NCBI RefSeq assembly: GCF_026262505.1
Contig: NC_067203.1
Location: 27,013,411-27,077,410 of the forward strand
Length of the DNA stretch: 64,000 bases
From: Trichomonas vaginalis G3
Lineage: Eukaryota > Parabasalia > Trichomonadida > Trichomonadidae
Direction of reading: 5' to 3'
A model generated the notes under the pieces. It did no database searches. It was not told the origin of the DNA and saw only the letters and a list, made by a program, of their open reading frames with translations. Of this stretch, positions 44,956-54,666 are shown piece after piece. Within the stretch, counting starts at the first letter, position 1, and every line of letters begins with the position of its first letter. The translations under genes were made by a program, and so were the position numbers.

Positions 44956-45774
44956 ATGAATTTTACAAAACCTCCGTTACCGTTCTTTGGAAATAAGAGT
45001 AAATGTAAAGATATTATATTGAGAGAACTTAAGAAACTACCGAATGGTCTAACATTTGTAGATTTGTTCGGTGGAAGTTTCTATATATCCCATTTGTGCC
45101 ATACAATATTCCCAGACTCAAAGATTATATGCAATGACTTCGACAACTATATGGACCGTCTCAAACATATTCCAGACACAAACAATATATTGAAAGAGTT
45201 AAAAGAAAAGATACCTATAGGTAAGATGGAACGTATACCATTAGATAAGAAAAATATTGTGAGAGAGGTTTTGAAAAAAGCAGAATATATAGACTGGGAT
45301 AGTATATCTGCTAGACTATTATATAGTGGTGCTATAAGAGTTCATGACATTGAAACACTTATGTCAAAAGTTTTATATCTTAACTATACAAATGTTTTCA
45401 AAGAGGACATAGAAAAATATATTGAGGGTATAGAGTTTGTGAGATGTCATTGGACAGAGTTGTATGAAAAATATAAAGACAAGGAAAATGTTTTCTTTAT
45501 AGTGGACCCGCCGTTCTATAACACATGGGATTTTCAATACCAAGTAGACTGGACTTTGAGAGACTCTTTAGAAACTTTAGACGTTTTACATAACTGTCCA
45601 TGCTTTTACTTTACATCCGATAAAAGTGGTTTGGAAACCGTTATGAGATGGTTAGAGGACATACATGACTATGAGTTTAGATATGACAAGATAGAATATG
45701 AGAGAGGTCCTATAAACTGGAGAAAGTGTCATAACAAAGAAATTTTATTAGTAAGTAAATGTGGTTTGAAATAG
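44956..45774 (+). CDS. Dam/D12-class DNA adenine methyltransferase (272 aa)
   Basis: Open 272-aa gene. The SAM-binding motif I region is PPLPFFGNKSKCKD ... FVDLFGGSF (residues 6-43). KIICNDFDNYM follows, the catalytic motif IV is FIVDPPFYNT near residue 182, and CFYFTSDKSGLE is near residue 210. The length fits the D12 (Dam) family. It methylates adenine N6. Trichomonads are reported to have acquired such enzymes from Mavericks. Start motif TTTTTATTATTATATATAA. Confidence 0.9.
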   Translation: MNFTKPPLPFFGNKSKCKDIILRELKKLPNGLTFVDLFGGSFYISHLCHTIFPDSKIICNDFDNYMDRLKHIPDTNNILKELKEKIPIGKMERIPLDKKNIVREVLKKAEYIDWDSISARLLYSGAIRVHDIETLMSKVLYLNYTNVFKEDIEKYIEGIEFVRCHWTELYEKYKDKENVFFIVDPPFYNTWDFQYQVDWTLRDSLETLDVLHNCPCFYFTSDKSGLETVMRWLEDIHDYEFRYDKIEYERGPINWRKCHNKEILLVSKCGLK

Positions 45775-45890
45775 GACTACTTGTTTTAGGTTTTTTCCAT
45801 TGTGTCATTTACTTATTTGACGTGGCAGAAAGATATAGAGAATATGAAGATGAACCAATGCCTGCAAATGTCCAGTATATGTACTCGTAA
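45759..45890 (+). CDS. 43-aa single-span membrane protein (D copy)
   Basis: MWFEIGLLVLGFFHCVIYLF plus an acidic tail. It starts inside the last codons of the methyltransferase gene in another frame. Open in both A and D. No start motif of its own, so it probably shares the methyltransferase transcript. Confidence 0.55.
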   Translation: MWFEIGLLVLGFFHCVIYLFDVAERYREYEDEPMPANVQYMYS

Positions 45891-45913
45891 GAGATATTTT
45901 TATCTAATATTAA

Positions 45914-46276
45914 ATGGACGCACAGAACTTAGCGAATGCACAGCAACCTGGACAACCAAACCCAGAGAATATTCCAAATGAAGTTAGAATACAAACTGCA
46001 ATGGCAAACTATGGTCAAGTGCCAACAGATGTACAAATGCAAACTGCCATGTCAAATGACGCTGCGTTAGGTTTGCCACCATGGTATGCAAATATGAGAT
46101 GGAAAGAGTTTTATACAAACCCCGAAGTGGGATATAAACAACTCTATGCAGATGACGCGAACACAGGAGTTGACCCAGAGTATGTTTTCTACCAGAGGAG
46201 AAATAGAATGTATGAGCTCCAGTTAAAGAATGCTATGGAACTCAGAAGGAAACGTAAGAGACTAGGTGGACATTAG
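45914..46276 (+). CDS. small virion-type protein (120 aa, D copy)
   Basis: Nearly identical to 18,182-18,544. Ends in a basic RRKRKRLGGH. Start motif TTTTTATCTAATATTAA. Confidence 0.65.
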   Translation: MDAQNLANAQQPGQPNPENIPNEVRIQTAMANYGQVPTDVQMQTAMSNDAALGLPPWYANMRWKEFYTNPEVGYKQLYADDANTGVDPEYVFYQRRNRMYELQLKNAMELRRKRKRLGGH

Positions 46277-46294
46277 ATTTTTACATATAGTAAA

Positions 46295-46537
46295 ATGGGT
46301 TTCTTTGGAAGAATAGGAAACTTCTTTCGAAATGTTGGAAGAGGTATATGGAATGGAATAAAAACCGTAGGAAGAGGAATTTGGAACGGAGTCAAAAATA
46401 TTGGCAAAAGAGTAGGTCAGTTTGTTGGTATTATACCTAAAGACCCTGAACCAGAAGAACAAGCTCCTGTTATACAACAGCCTGAACCTGCACCACAGTC
46501 TAGTTGGCAACCAAATCCAACACCTCAACCGTATTAA
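46295..46537 (+). CDS. small amphipathic-repeat protein (80 aa)
   Basis: MGFFGRIGNFFRNVGRGIWNG..., where G-x-G-I-W-N-G-(I/V)-K repeats make a strong amphipathic helix, then a Pro/Gln tail. A membrane-active entry peptide is plausible, as with adenovirus protein VI, but only by analogy. Start motif TTTTTACATATAGTAAA. Confidence 0.6.
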   Translation: MGFFGRIGNFFRNVGRGIWNGIKTVGRGIWNGVKNIGKRVGQFVGIIPKDPEPEEQAPVIQQPEPAPQSSWQPNPTPQPY

Positions 46538-46541
46538 AAAG

Positions 46542-47390
46542 TTATATTTTTACCGTTCGATAGTAGTTGTATATGAAACTAAGTTCTAAGTAAAACGCAT
46601 GGTATAATGGAATTATTCTTTTTCTTCCATCTGTAGTAAACCATACTTGAAAGTCTGAAATACTTCCACTTGGTGTTCATATAACTTTGTAGGTTTTTCG
46701 TAAAAGTCATTTGCCAAGCATAAGAAAGAGTTTTGGGCGCCAGAAAATGAAGCATGAACAATAATAGCAGCTGGGTCGAAAACATCTTTAAATAAATATG
46801 GTTCATCTCTTGCATATCGACTGTAAATATTTGCTAAAGGAAGTTCGACTTTCTGATTTAACATTCTTTGCAAATAATACCATGACATTGCAGTGAATTC
46901 TGTATATATTTTGTTCGTCTTTCTTTGGATTGTCTTCGTAGATTTGAAATGACACTTGTGAATTTTGTTTGTCATATACAATTCTCACATAAAGTGTGCT
47001 CTCGGTATTTGCATATTCATCAGCATATTTTGCATAACATGAATTTATTTTATCTTCTATATTTTTTAACGCAGTCTGTAGAGAAGATGAAAGGTCAACT
47101 TGTATTAGCTCAATTTCTTCCCACATTTTTCGTTTCCCTTCAGATATATAATCTATATGAAACCTTACAATAAATGGAAAACTTTTATCTTCTACAGACA
47201 CAAACTTCATTCTACGAAAGCCAATAGCTTTTGTGACAGATGGGTCTCTTAGCCATCTTAATGGGTAGTCAAAACGATAGCCTTCATGCTTTACGGTCTC
47301 TGTCTCAAACTTTTGACCGACATTAGTAAAAAGTTCATCTAATGGTTTAGTTGTAGCAACTCTTGAATTTTCTTTTTCTATTGGAAGCAT
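46542..47390 (-). pseudogene. conserved structural-type protein, P-x2-W family, D copy (broken)
   Basis: Begins like the A gene (MLPIEKENSRVATTKPLDEL, YPLRWLRDPSVTKAIGF). Its middle part differs more from A than its ends, as if one copy had exchanged sequence with another element. Starts 18 bp from the fibre gene. Confidence 0.65.
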
Positions 47391-47408
47391 ATTTTATCTA
47401 GAATAAAA
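47391..47408. promoter_or_regulatory. 18-bp palindromic divergent promoter (D copy)
   Basis: ATTTTATCTAGAATAAAA, the reverse complement of the stretch at 17,052-17,069. Confidence 0.7.
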
Positions 47409-48698
47409 ATGTCGAAAGATGTTGCTTCCATGAGAGAAATACAACACAACCGACAACTCATTATGCAAGCTCTAAATAAGAACACAACAAACTTTTCAAA
47501 CTATTCTAAGATATCTGAGTCATTGAAAGAAGGAAACTTAAAACTGACATTAAACCCAATGACAGATGAGTTTCTGTTTCAAGACAGTAAGAACCATACT
47601 GTTTGTATAAATCCAACAAAAGGAACCTTAAACGAGAAACCTATAGATGAACTTCTTTTGAAAGCAGATGTTGACAACAAAGCTGACAAAGAGTATGTAG
47701 ACGATGCAATAGCAAAAGAAGAAGAAAGAGCTAACAAAGCTTATGCAACAAAAGAGGATGTTGAAAAGAAAGCAGATAAAACATATGTTGACGATGAGTT
47801 AGCATGTGTGACTAGTGGGTTAGTGAAGAAGGCAGATAAGGAATATGTGGATGAAAAAGATGAAAAAATTAAAGAAATGGTTGAATGGTACCATGAACGG
47901 ACATCGAAGATTTTAAAAACGAAAGCTGATACAGGATGGGTTTCAGGGTGTTTAGACCTTAAAGCCGACAAAGAAACTGTAGATATGTTGGCACAAACGG
48001 TTTCAAGTCATACCAGAGGTTTAATGGAAGATGGACAACAGTTGAAAGAGCTTGAGAAAGGTGTTACAGAGTTAAGGAATACAAAAGCAGACTCGACATG
48101 GATAAAAGGATATGTAGATGCAACAAAAGAGTATATTTTCACATGGACAGAAGGAACATACTCACAAAAATATCATAGACATAGCATCTCTGACGTAAAT
48201 GAACTTGAAGAAAAGTTATATAAGAAAGCAGACAAAACAGAGCTTCAAACATTAAAGACAGAAATACTTCAAACACTATATCCTATAGGTTCTATTTACA
48301 CGTCAATGAACTCTACCAGACCAGAAGTAGTACTTGGTTTTGGAACTTGGACTCAAATAGTCGACAGGTTTTTGTATTGTGCAAACTCTTCAAAGGAAAC
48401 AGGTGGAAGTAAAACGATTTCAGGTGAAAACCTACCTGCACACAGTCATTACATAAATTTAACTACAGCTGAAGCAGGTTGGCATAAGCATAGATATTGG
48501 GATTGGACAGGAATGACAAAAGGTAAAGGATATGATGTTAAAGACGACGTTAAGTTTGCTATAAATTGTTACTGGGATGACACTCAGGGAGGAGGAAGCC
48601 ATACACATCGCATTACAGGATATACAGAAACAACGGGACAGAGTAAAGACTACATGCCACCTTACATGACAGTTTACGCATGGTATAGAATTGCTTAG
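47409..48698 (+). CDS. tail-fibre-like protein with collar-type tip (429 aa)
   Basis: The first 110 residues match the A fibre. The shaft is a series of KADK-x-YVD-type coiled repeats (KKADKTYVDDELACVTSG, KKADKEYVDEKDEKIKEM). The tip has GSIYTSMNSTRPEVVLGFG, SGENLPAHSHYI and DYMPPYMTVYAWYRIA. The shaft differs completely from the A shaft, while head and tip agree, so it is modular. Uninterrupted. Confidence 0.85.
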   Translation: MSKDVASMREIQHNRQLIMQALNKNTTNFSNYSKISESLKEGNLKLTLNPMTDEFLFQDSKNHTVCINPTKGTLNEKPIDELLLKADVDNKADKEYVDDAIAKEEERANKAYATKEDVEKKADKTYVDDELACVTSGLVKKADKEYVDEKDEKIKEMVEWYHERTSKILKTKADTGWVSGCLDLKADKETVDMLAQTVSSHTRGLMEDGQQLKELEKGVTELRNTKADSTWIKGYVDATKEYIFTWTEGTYSQKYHRHSISDVNELEEKLYKKADKTELQTLKTEILQTLYPIGSIYTSMNSTRPEVVLGFGTWTQIVDRFLYCANSSKETGGSKTISGENLPAHSHYINLTTAEAGWHKHRYWDWTGMTKGKGYDVKDDVKFAINCYWDDTQGGGSHTHRITGYTETTGQSKDYMPPYMTVYAWYRIA

Positions 48699-49654
48699 TC
48701 GTCATTTTCAACTTCTTTAGCATATTCGTCAGGAGTTGTCTTATATTTGTTAGGAACTGTCTTTGAAAGTATACCACCTTGAACTTTGACAAGTTTGAAA
48801 CGAGGTCTGACAATAGTAGTTTTATCTTCTGCTTGCAGTGTGTACATTTTGCCATGTTTGCCTAAAACTTCATAATATTCTCTTGTATACTTTCTTCTAT
48901 TTTTACGAACACGAATGTGAGTACCTGTCGAGTTCCCATTGTTGTCATAGTCAATAGTATTTTCATATGGGTCGCGTTTAGGTATTTCTATTTTTACTTT
49001 GTCACCTTTCTTAAGTTTGAAGCCTGGCATTCTTTCTTGTTTGTCTCTTTTGACTAAACTATTAAATATATAGTCTTTCTCTAAGTCGGGGTTGTTTTTC
49101 ATTTCTTCGGGGGAGTGGTTTCCCAAACCTTTTTGTTTACGGCTATTGTAAATATTTAAAACTTGTCTCATCTTTGCCATGGAGAAGTGTCTGTATTTGT
49201 CGTCATATGACATTTCATCTACCTCACCACCTTGTGGTTGATTTAAGTCTCTTAAGATTTTTATACAACTGTCAATGACACCAAGAGCAGAATGGTTTTG
49301 GTCGACAATGAAATATTGGTTTACATTTTTTGAACGCAGATAGTTTTTAATATCGTCTGATTTGAAAGAACTTTCACAGTCAGATGTCAGTTTTGTTGGA
49401 TGGTATTTGTCAACGAATATTGTCAAAGCAGTTTTCACATCTAAAATATTTTTGGACTGTAATGGTATGGCTTCACAGTATCTTGTGTTTTGACCGACAA
49501 ATATTAGCCAGTATGGAGGTCCATCTGTTCTAACTCTCGGAATGTTTTCCAAGATATCCATAAACCAAGCATTTGGTGTTGAACTAAAGATTTTTATCAT
49601 GAGTGCTTTCTTTGTTGCCTTAGAAACATAGGGGTCCTTGTTTGGATTCGTCAT
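48695..49654 (-). CDS. retrovirus-type integrase of element D (319 aa)
   Basis: Open frame: NAWFMDILENIPRVRTDGPP, YWLIFVGQNTRYCEAIPLQ, KLTSDCESSF, ALGVIDSCIKILRDLN, then a basic C-terminal SH3-like segment. Same family as in A. Overlaps the fibre 3' end by a few bases and shares a 17-bp divergent promoter with the next gene. Confidence 0.9.
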   Translation of the reverse strand: MTNPNKDPYVSKATKKALMIKIFSSTPNAWFMDILENIPRVRTDGPPYWLIFVGQNTRYCEAIPLQSKNILDVKTALTIFVDKYHPTKLTSDCESSFKSDDIKNYLRSKNVNQYFIVDQNHSALGVIDSCIKILRDLNQPQGGEVDEMSYDDKYRHFSMAKMRQVLNIYNSRKQKGLGNHSPEEMKNNPDLEKDYIFNSLVKRDKQERMPGFKLKKGDKVKIEIPKRDPYENTIDYDNNGNSTGTHIRVRKNRRKYTREYYEVLGKHGKMYTLQAEDKTTIVRPRFKLVKVQGGILSKTVPNKYKTTPDEYAKEVENDD

Positions 49655-49671
49655 TTTTTAACCCATAAGAA
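49655..49671. promoter_or_regulatory. 17-bp divergent promoter (integrase / virion gene)
   Basis: TTTTTAACCCATAAGAA between opposite ATGs; counterpart of 14,410-14,426. Confidence 0.55.
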
Positions 49672-50073
49672 ATGGGTTTATTTGGCGCATTAGCAGGAGT
49701 TGCATCCAGATTTTTACCCGCAGTGGGAACAATAGCCAGAGGTGTATTTGGAGTTGGAAGGAAGATTTTGAGTACATTAGGTATACTGAAAGAGAAAGCA
49801 CAACCTATTATACAAACTGTACAGAAAGGTTGGGATGTAGCACGAGATGCAGCAAATCTTATTCCAAATCCTGAAACAAGAGGAAAAGTTCAAGGATGGA
49901 TGGACAATGTTTCCAGACAAGCAGGAAACTATTATAACAAAGCAAATGACTACTATAACCAAGCAGGACACTATATGGACCAAGGTGAAAGATTCTTTAA
50001 CAGAGGATATAACCATGCACAACAGTGGGTAAACAATAACCAACCGCAACCACCTCAAACTTGGGGAATGTAA
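49672..50073 (+). CDS. membrane-active virion-type protein (133 aa)
   Basis: MGLFGALAGVASRFLPAVG..., with hydrophobic Gly/Ala-rich N-terminal 45 residues, then KAQPIIQTVQKGWDVARDAA and Asn/Tyr/Gln repeats (YYNKANDYYNQAGHYMDQG). pVI-like by layout only. Confidence 0.6.
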   Translation: MGLFGALAGVASRFLPAVGTIARGVFGVGRKILSTLGILKEKAQPIIQTVQKGWDVARDAANLIPNPETRGKVQGWMDNVSRQAGNYYNKANDYYNQAGHYMDQGERFFNRGYNHAQQWVNNNQPQPPQTWGM

Positions 50074-50092
50074 AGTTTTTTACTGAGATGAA

Positions 50093-50246
50093 ATGAACAA
50101 TACAGCATTGAGACAAATGGGTTCAAGATGGATTTGTCGACTTCCAGCAGTTACACCACCACGTGTTTGTCAAGTCTCCTATACCTCAGGAAGTTTTAGA
50201 CCGACTTAAAAAACAACAACAACCAGTTGAAAACAAACCAAACTAA
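50093..50246 (+). pseudogene. small basic protein, D copy of 13,838-13,990
   Basis: MNNTALRQMGSRWICRLPAV is preserved. Start motif TTTTTACTGAGATGAA. Broken. Confidence 0.5.
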
Positions 50247-50266
50247 AATTTTTTACTGAGATGAAA

Positions 50267-50395
50267 TGACCGAAGAAGTTGAAACGGTAGATTTGACACC
50301 ACAAACAAAAAGTTCAGAACCATTGTCAAAACCTGTCAAAGAACTTACAGATGAAGAGAAAAATTCAATAATAGAAAGTGCCAGGTCTGGAAATA
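50267..50395 (+). pseudogene. start of the SII/KKK-motif gene, D copy (incomplete)
   Basis: Same beginning as 13,237-13,818 of A (MTEEVETVDLTPQTKSSEPL). Only the first part is present. Confidence 0.5.
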
Positions 50396-50409
50396 CAAAT
50401 GCACTTTGG

Positions 50410-51430
50410 TTCCAACTTCACCTGCAAAGTCTTTGACAGATATTTGGTTGTAGTAGGGAACATAAGTGGAACTGCAATATATTTGGCAGCTAAAGCATTT
50501 GAAATATCTGGGTCCAACATATAGACTGCAAGTCTGCTTTTCTATTCTCTTGCATTCAAACTGTTCGCATGAAACCTAACTGGGTCCCAAGCAGTTCCAG
50601 CAGCATTGAAATAATACCTTACTTCAGTGTTGAGGGTTTGAGGAAACAAAGCTCTAAGTCAACTTTGTCTTTGCAAAATTTCGGCGAATGACGTTTGTAT
50701 TTGCTCCCTTTACGGTCTTGTAAGAGTGAATGGGTCTTGCGTTGGTGCAATGACTAAGTTATTTTTGCTTGGAGTAGTTCAATAGAAATTTTTCCTCCCA
50801 GTTTGGCAAGTATCTTAAAAACCTGAAGATGAGGAAGAGTGACAAGGAACTCTATAGTTTTCAGTTTTACTTTAGTGACAGCATTTCCACTTGAACAAGA
50901 AAGGTTAACATAATCCTGGAACGTTAGGTCAAGTCTTCTTATTTTCTCAATAGTTGCATACTGTTCTGTTTGTTCTCTAGCTTGTGGTTGTACTGAGTTT
51001 CTTAAAGCGAACCATTCATAGTTTGCCCATGTTACTGTTTGAACTAAGTCAGAGTTTAGATATATCCTTATATCCCCATGAAACTTCTGGAGCATATTGG
51101 TATCCGACATTTAGAAAATACCATTGCAACCTTTCTTGTCAGACAACTTGGCAGAAGGTTTTATTTCAATGTCTTGTTCACGTATAAGAAAGAGTTGTCA
51201 ATAGAAATTATATTGAAACTGTCGCAAGCAATACTTACTGTTGTTGTGAAGAACCTTCTTCCAAACTTCACTTACGTTTCCATAGAAACAGCAGTTGTAT
51301 TATTTCGTAAGTTCCAGGAACTATTTTCTGACCTTCTAATTGCATTGTCGCATTGTGTTATACATTCGGAAACATTTCATTCATAGCATCAAAACTGTTG
51401 GCGTTATATTCTGAGCGGCGTACATTTCAT
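50410..51430 (-). pseudogene. major capsid protein, N-terminal part, D copy (broken)
   Basis: The section 50.4-50.8 kb is the reverse complement of the first 400 bp of the window. It therefore shows the N-terminal side of the A-type capsid (NYEWFALRNSVQPQAREQTE, IRRLDLTFQDYVNL). A start motif TTTTTACTCATATGAA lies at its 5' end near 51,430. Broken and incomplete. Confidence 0.55.
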
Positions 51431-51495
51431 ATGAGTAAAAATATAGAATAGTTGGATTTATTATGTTCATAATAGAACCCACGATGGACCATGCT

Positions 51496-51639
51496 TTACT
51501 TTACTTCCTGACTGAGTTTTTTAACTCTTCTTTTTCCTTCATTGCCCTCTGCTTGAAGTTGTTGCATCTTTGCATTATGTTTCATCCTAGTATGTTGCAA
51601 ATTTCCCATGTCCTTTTTGCTTTGGGCTCTGGTCGCCAT
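51496..51639 (-). CDS. small basic protein (47 aa)
   Basis: MATRAQSKKDMGNLQHTRMK..., Lys/Gln-rich and helical, ending KLSQEVK. Open from ATG to stop. It lies between the capsid gene and the next reverse-strand gene, with no start motif of its own. Could be a DNA-condensing peptide. Function unknown. Confidence 0.45.
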   Translation of the reverse strand: MATRAQSKKDMGNLQHTRMKHNAKMQQLQAEGNEGKRRVKKLSQEVK

Positions 51640-51655
51640 CTCAGGTAACTATATC

Positions 51656-52229
51656 CTAGAAGAGTTTGTCATAGTCTGTATTTGAGTCTTCGCGTATTGT
51701 TTGCATGACTCTTTCCTGAGTTTCCGGTTCAAGCTCTTCAAACAGTGCCTGTCCATATGGAATATGCTCGTTTCCAAATATATGTTTGTTATTCCATTCT
51801 GGTTTTCTTTCCATGTTACCAATTATATCTTTTGTGAATGGGAAAGCTTCTACCAATCTTTCAGTCTTGCGTCTGTTATTTCTGTAGTTGGTTTTATTTT
51901 GTCAAGGAACATGTTTTTCAATACTAACATTTCATTTGGTACTGTCCATTTGAGTTTTCTTAAATATTATCCCTTCTCAGTTCATTGTCTGCAAAGTAAG
52001 TTTTTATGACATTTTTGTAAACTTTCATTTGAAGGTCATGTACAATAGGTTCTCTTCCTTCGCTCTTCCTAACTTTCTTTCTAAACTCTTCACCAAATAT
52101 ACCATCTCTATGGTTCTGTGTAGTTCTTTGAGATAAATGTTCTAGAACGTCAGGTGTTATATTTCCATCAGCCATGTTCATTTCATACTGGTTCAAAATA
52201 TCTGCATGTTTCATATCTTTCAATGGCAT
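51656..52229 (-). pseudogene. unknown virion-side protein (broken)
   Basis: MPLKDMKHADILNQYEMNMADG ... and EHIPYGQALFEELEPETQER. Helical, charged. It lies in the A/D-type capsid side region. No family recognised. Confidence 0.45.
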
Positions 52230-52884
52230 TTAAAGCCCGCGCTGAAAATACCAGCTACATCTGGTTCACCATTCACTTCCATTGCGTCTACAACTTCTTG
52301 GAATTGTGGTTGTAAGTTTATGAACCACCTATCCGGTTAGCTTTATGACCCCATCTCATTGTAGTTCCATCGTCTGCAGAAACAAAGTAGGTTTGTTTCC
52401 ATCTTGGTTTAGGTTCTGAATGAACTTTAAACAATGTTTCATTTCTATATGTTTTCTTGAAATTTAACCTTTTATTTTCACCGAGTTCATCCGAAGATTG
52501 AACGTTAAATGCTCGTAAGTAAAAGGGTTGTTGTATTTGTGTACATTTTCTTCTAGTACTTCCATTCTATGCTGGATATTTTTCATCTGATGTTGGAGTC
52601 TTTTGTATGTCGGCAAACATTTTTCGATATTCTTCTACTATGTCAGCCGAATCTTTCTTAGACTTCTGGAAATATTCCATATTCTCCGCATACTCTTGTT
52701 GAGGGTCAGATATTTTCGGCTGTTCCAAATCTTCATCTAGTTTCTGTGAAGTTAGTTTCCAAAGGAGTGACTTGTTCGTTTCCTTCAGGCTCTTTCTAGC
52801 TGTTGTTGCTGAACTATTCTTCATGTCTGGTTGTATCTGAACTATTTCTTCCTGTGGAGTTTCTTGTACCTCATCTGCTGGCAT
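52230..52884 (-). pseudogene. acidic unknown protein (broken)
   Basis: Starts MPADEVQETPQEEIVQIQPD. The following part is helical and charged (YAENMEYFQKSKKDSADIVE), and the downstream half is decayed. No family recognised. Confidence 0.4.
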
Positions 52885-53078
52885 TTCATATATTCCGAGA
52901 CCGTTTTCAACAATTTCCTATCTACGTCATCCGCATTCATAAGCTTTTGTTCTTCGTTCCGTCTCTATTTTTTACGCGTTCATGACGAAAGTTGAATTGT
53001 CATTTAGCTCTGGACATCAAATATCTCGGAGTAAATTCATCCATGTCATTTGGATGATATGTATTAAAATCATATCCT

Positions 53079-53516
53079 TTAGCGGGACTTTGTATTTTCC
53101 AGGTTTGAGATTATATCCGTTTGGTGCTGAGCCATAAAGCTAAATAGGTTCGGGTCAGTATTTCCATCCTTGAACTTTCTAATAGCTTCTTTATATCTGT
53201 CACTAAAGTCAACAGTATCTGGGAAACCACACTCTTCCTTAAGCATTTTTAAGAATTCTTGGTTTCCTTGTTCTCTACTTCTTTTATGTCCTTGCTCTGT
53301 TTGTGGTTGTTGTTGTGCAGGGTTTTGAACTGTTGGTTGTTGTGCAGGGTTTTGAACTGTTGGTTGTTGTGCAGGGTTTTGAACTGTTGGTTGTTGTGCT
53401 GGTTTTGGTGCATGCCTGTGTCTGTGTCCATGTGACGATGTAAATGTCATAGGTAGTCCTGGTGCAGGTGCTTCTCTTGGAGGGTTTGGTGGTATATAAA
53501 TTCCACCAGCTGGCAC
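53079..53516 (-). pseudogene. Pro-rich protein with PAQQPTVQN repeats
   Basis: N-terminal Pro/His-rich leader (PPREAPAPGLP, HGHRHRH), then PAQQPTVQN repeated three times, then a helical part (NQEFLKMLKEECGFPD ... FSDRYKEAIRKF). Repeats of 27 bp are clear in the DNA at 53,310-53,400. Likely part of a larger structural gene. Confidence 0.5.
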
Positions 53517-53529
53517 ATATGTTCCATCT

Positions 53530-54461
53530 GCAGCGTAATGTCCTACCTGACTTTTCGTTCTTAAGAAAGCATTTACTAGGTCTGTTTTGGTCTGTTGTAA
53601 CTCTTTTCTTGACTTTTCACAACAGTTGCTCTAACGGCGTCATAGGCACTTTGAACTGCCTGCTCTCGTTGCTGCATCTGTTATTTTCGTCATATTTTGT
53701 GCTACTTCTCTTAACTCTGTTGTCGAAACCTTCAGACTTCAGTTTCTTTCCAGATGAGAAGTCGTTCACTAGTTTCACCTTCTATGAAGAGCTTCGAAAG
53801 CGTTCTTAAAGTCAGCATTCGTTAAAGCTTCATTTGAACTGTCTTCACTCCGCTTGTATTTTTGTCCTTATTGACCCTATGAGTTGGCTCTTTTAGCGTT
53901 GGCTTGGGCATCTAACCAGTCATTGTTAGCTTTTATATATTCTGCGCTTTTCATTGCCTTTTGCATGGCTGCGTCGTTATTTTTACTTTCTTGTGCTAAG
54001 TTTTCATACTGTACGGTTTGGTTTTGCAACTGTAAAAGTTTTTCTGCCTTTACATTTGCTTCAACTTCTTTTTTATACTCATCGCTATCCATATATGTCT
54101 TCAGGGCTTTTTGTTTATCTCTTCATCTTTCAGTACTTTATATTGAGTAGTATGGTTTTCAAATTTAAAACATCTTGTTCCATTTTTGCTACTCTGCTGC
54201 TTTTTCTGACACTTTTTTCGCATATTCCTCTGTACTTAGTTCTTTCAGTTGTTCTTCTTTTCTTCTTTTCTCTACGTTTAACTCATTGAGTTTCTTTGTG
54301 TGTCTGTCATATTCTAGTTTCTTTTCGTTTTCACCTATTTGCTTCTGTATGTCTATGTTTGACTTTTTGACATCTGTTATTTGATTTTTGAGTGAACTCA
54401 AATTCATTTGACTTTGAGGGTTATAGGCTGTTCCGTCTGCAGCTCCACCATAGCCTGCCAT
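53530..54461 (-). pseudogene. coiled-coil structural-type region (broken)
   Basis: Contains coiled segments such as EKKLEYDRHTKKLNELNVEK and KAEKLLQLQNQTVQYENLAQ. Several frames, heavily decayed. Could be scaffold or vertex-associated protein. Confidence 0.4.
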
Positions 54462-54666
54462 TTTCGCTAAAAGTGCCGCCTCTTAAACCTCCACTCTGTG
54501 CACCAATTACTCGGTTTAAAAGCATAGGGTTGCTTGACATTTGTTGCAACATAGTGGGGTCATTCATAATTTGTTGTTGCAACTGTTGTTGTGGTGTTAG
54601 TTTTACTATTGGATGTTTCAATGCTCTCTTCCTCTTACGTATATTCTTACGTAGCTTACGTGGCAT
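54421..54666 (-). pseudogene. basic, Gln-rich start of a structural-type gene
   Basis: MPRKLRKNIRKRKRALKHPI is strongly basic, followed by QQQLQQQIMNDPTMLQQMSS. Start motif TTTTTAACTTCACTTAAA. It is the last gene before the repeat-rich end of D. Confidence 0.45.

Noticed and set aside
53884-54384. Hydrophobic forward ORFs that look like membrane proteins
   Set aside because: They are antisense to Gln/Lys-rich coiled-coil coding sequence, which gives false hydrophobic frames.
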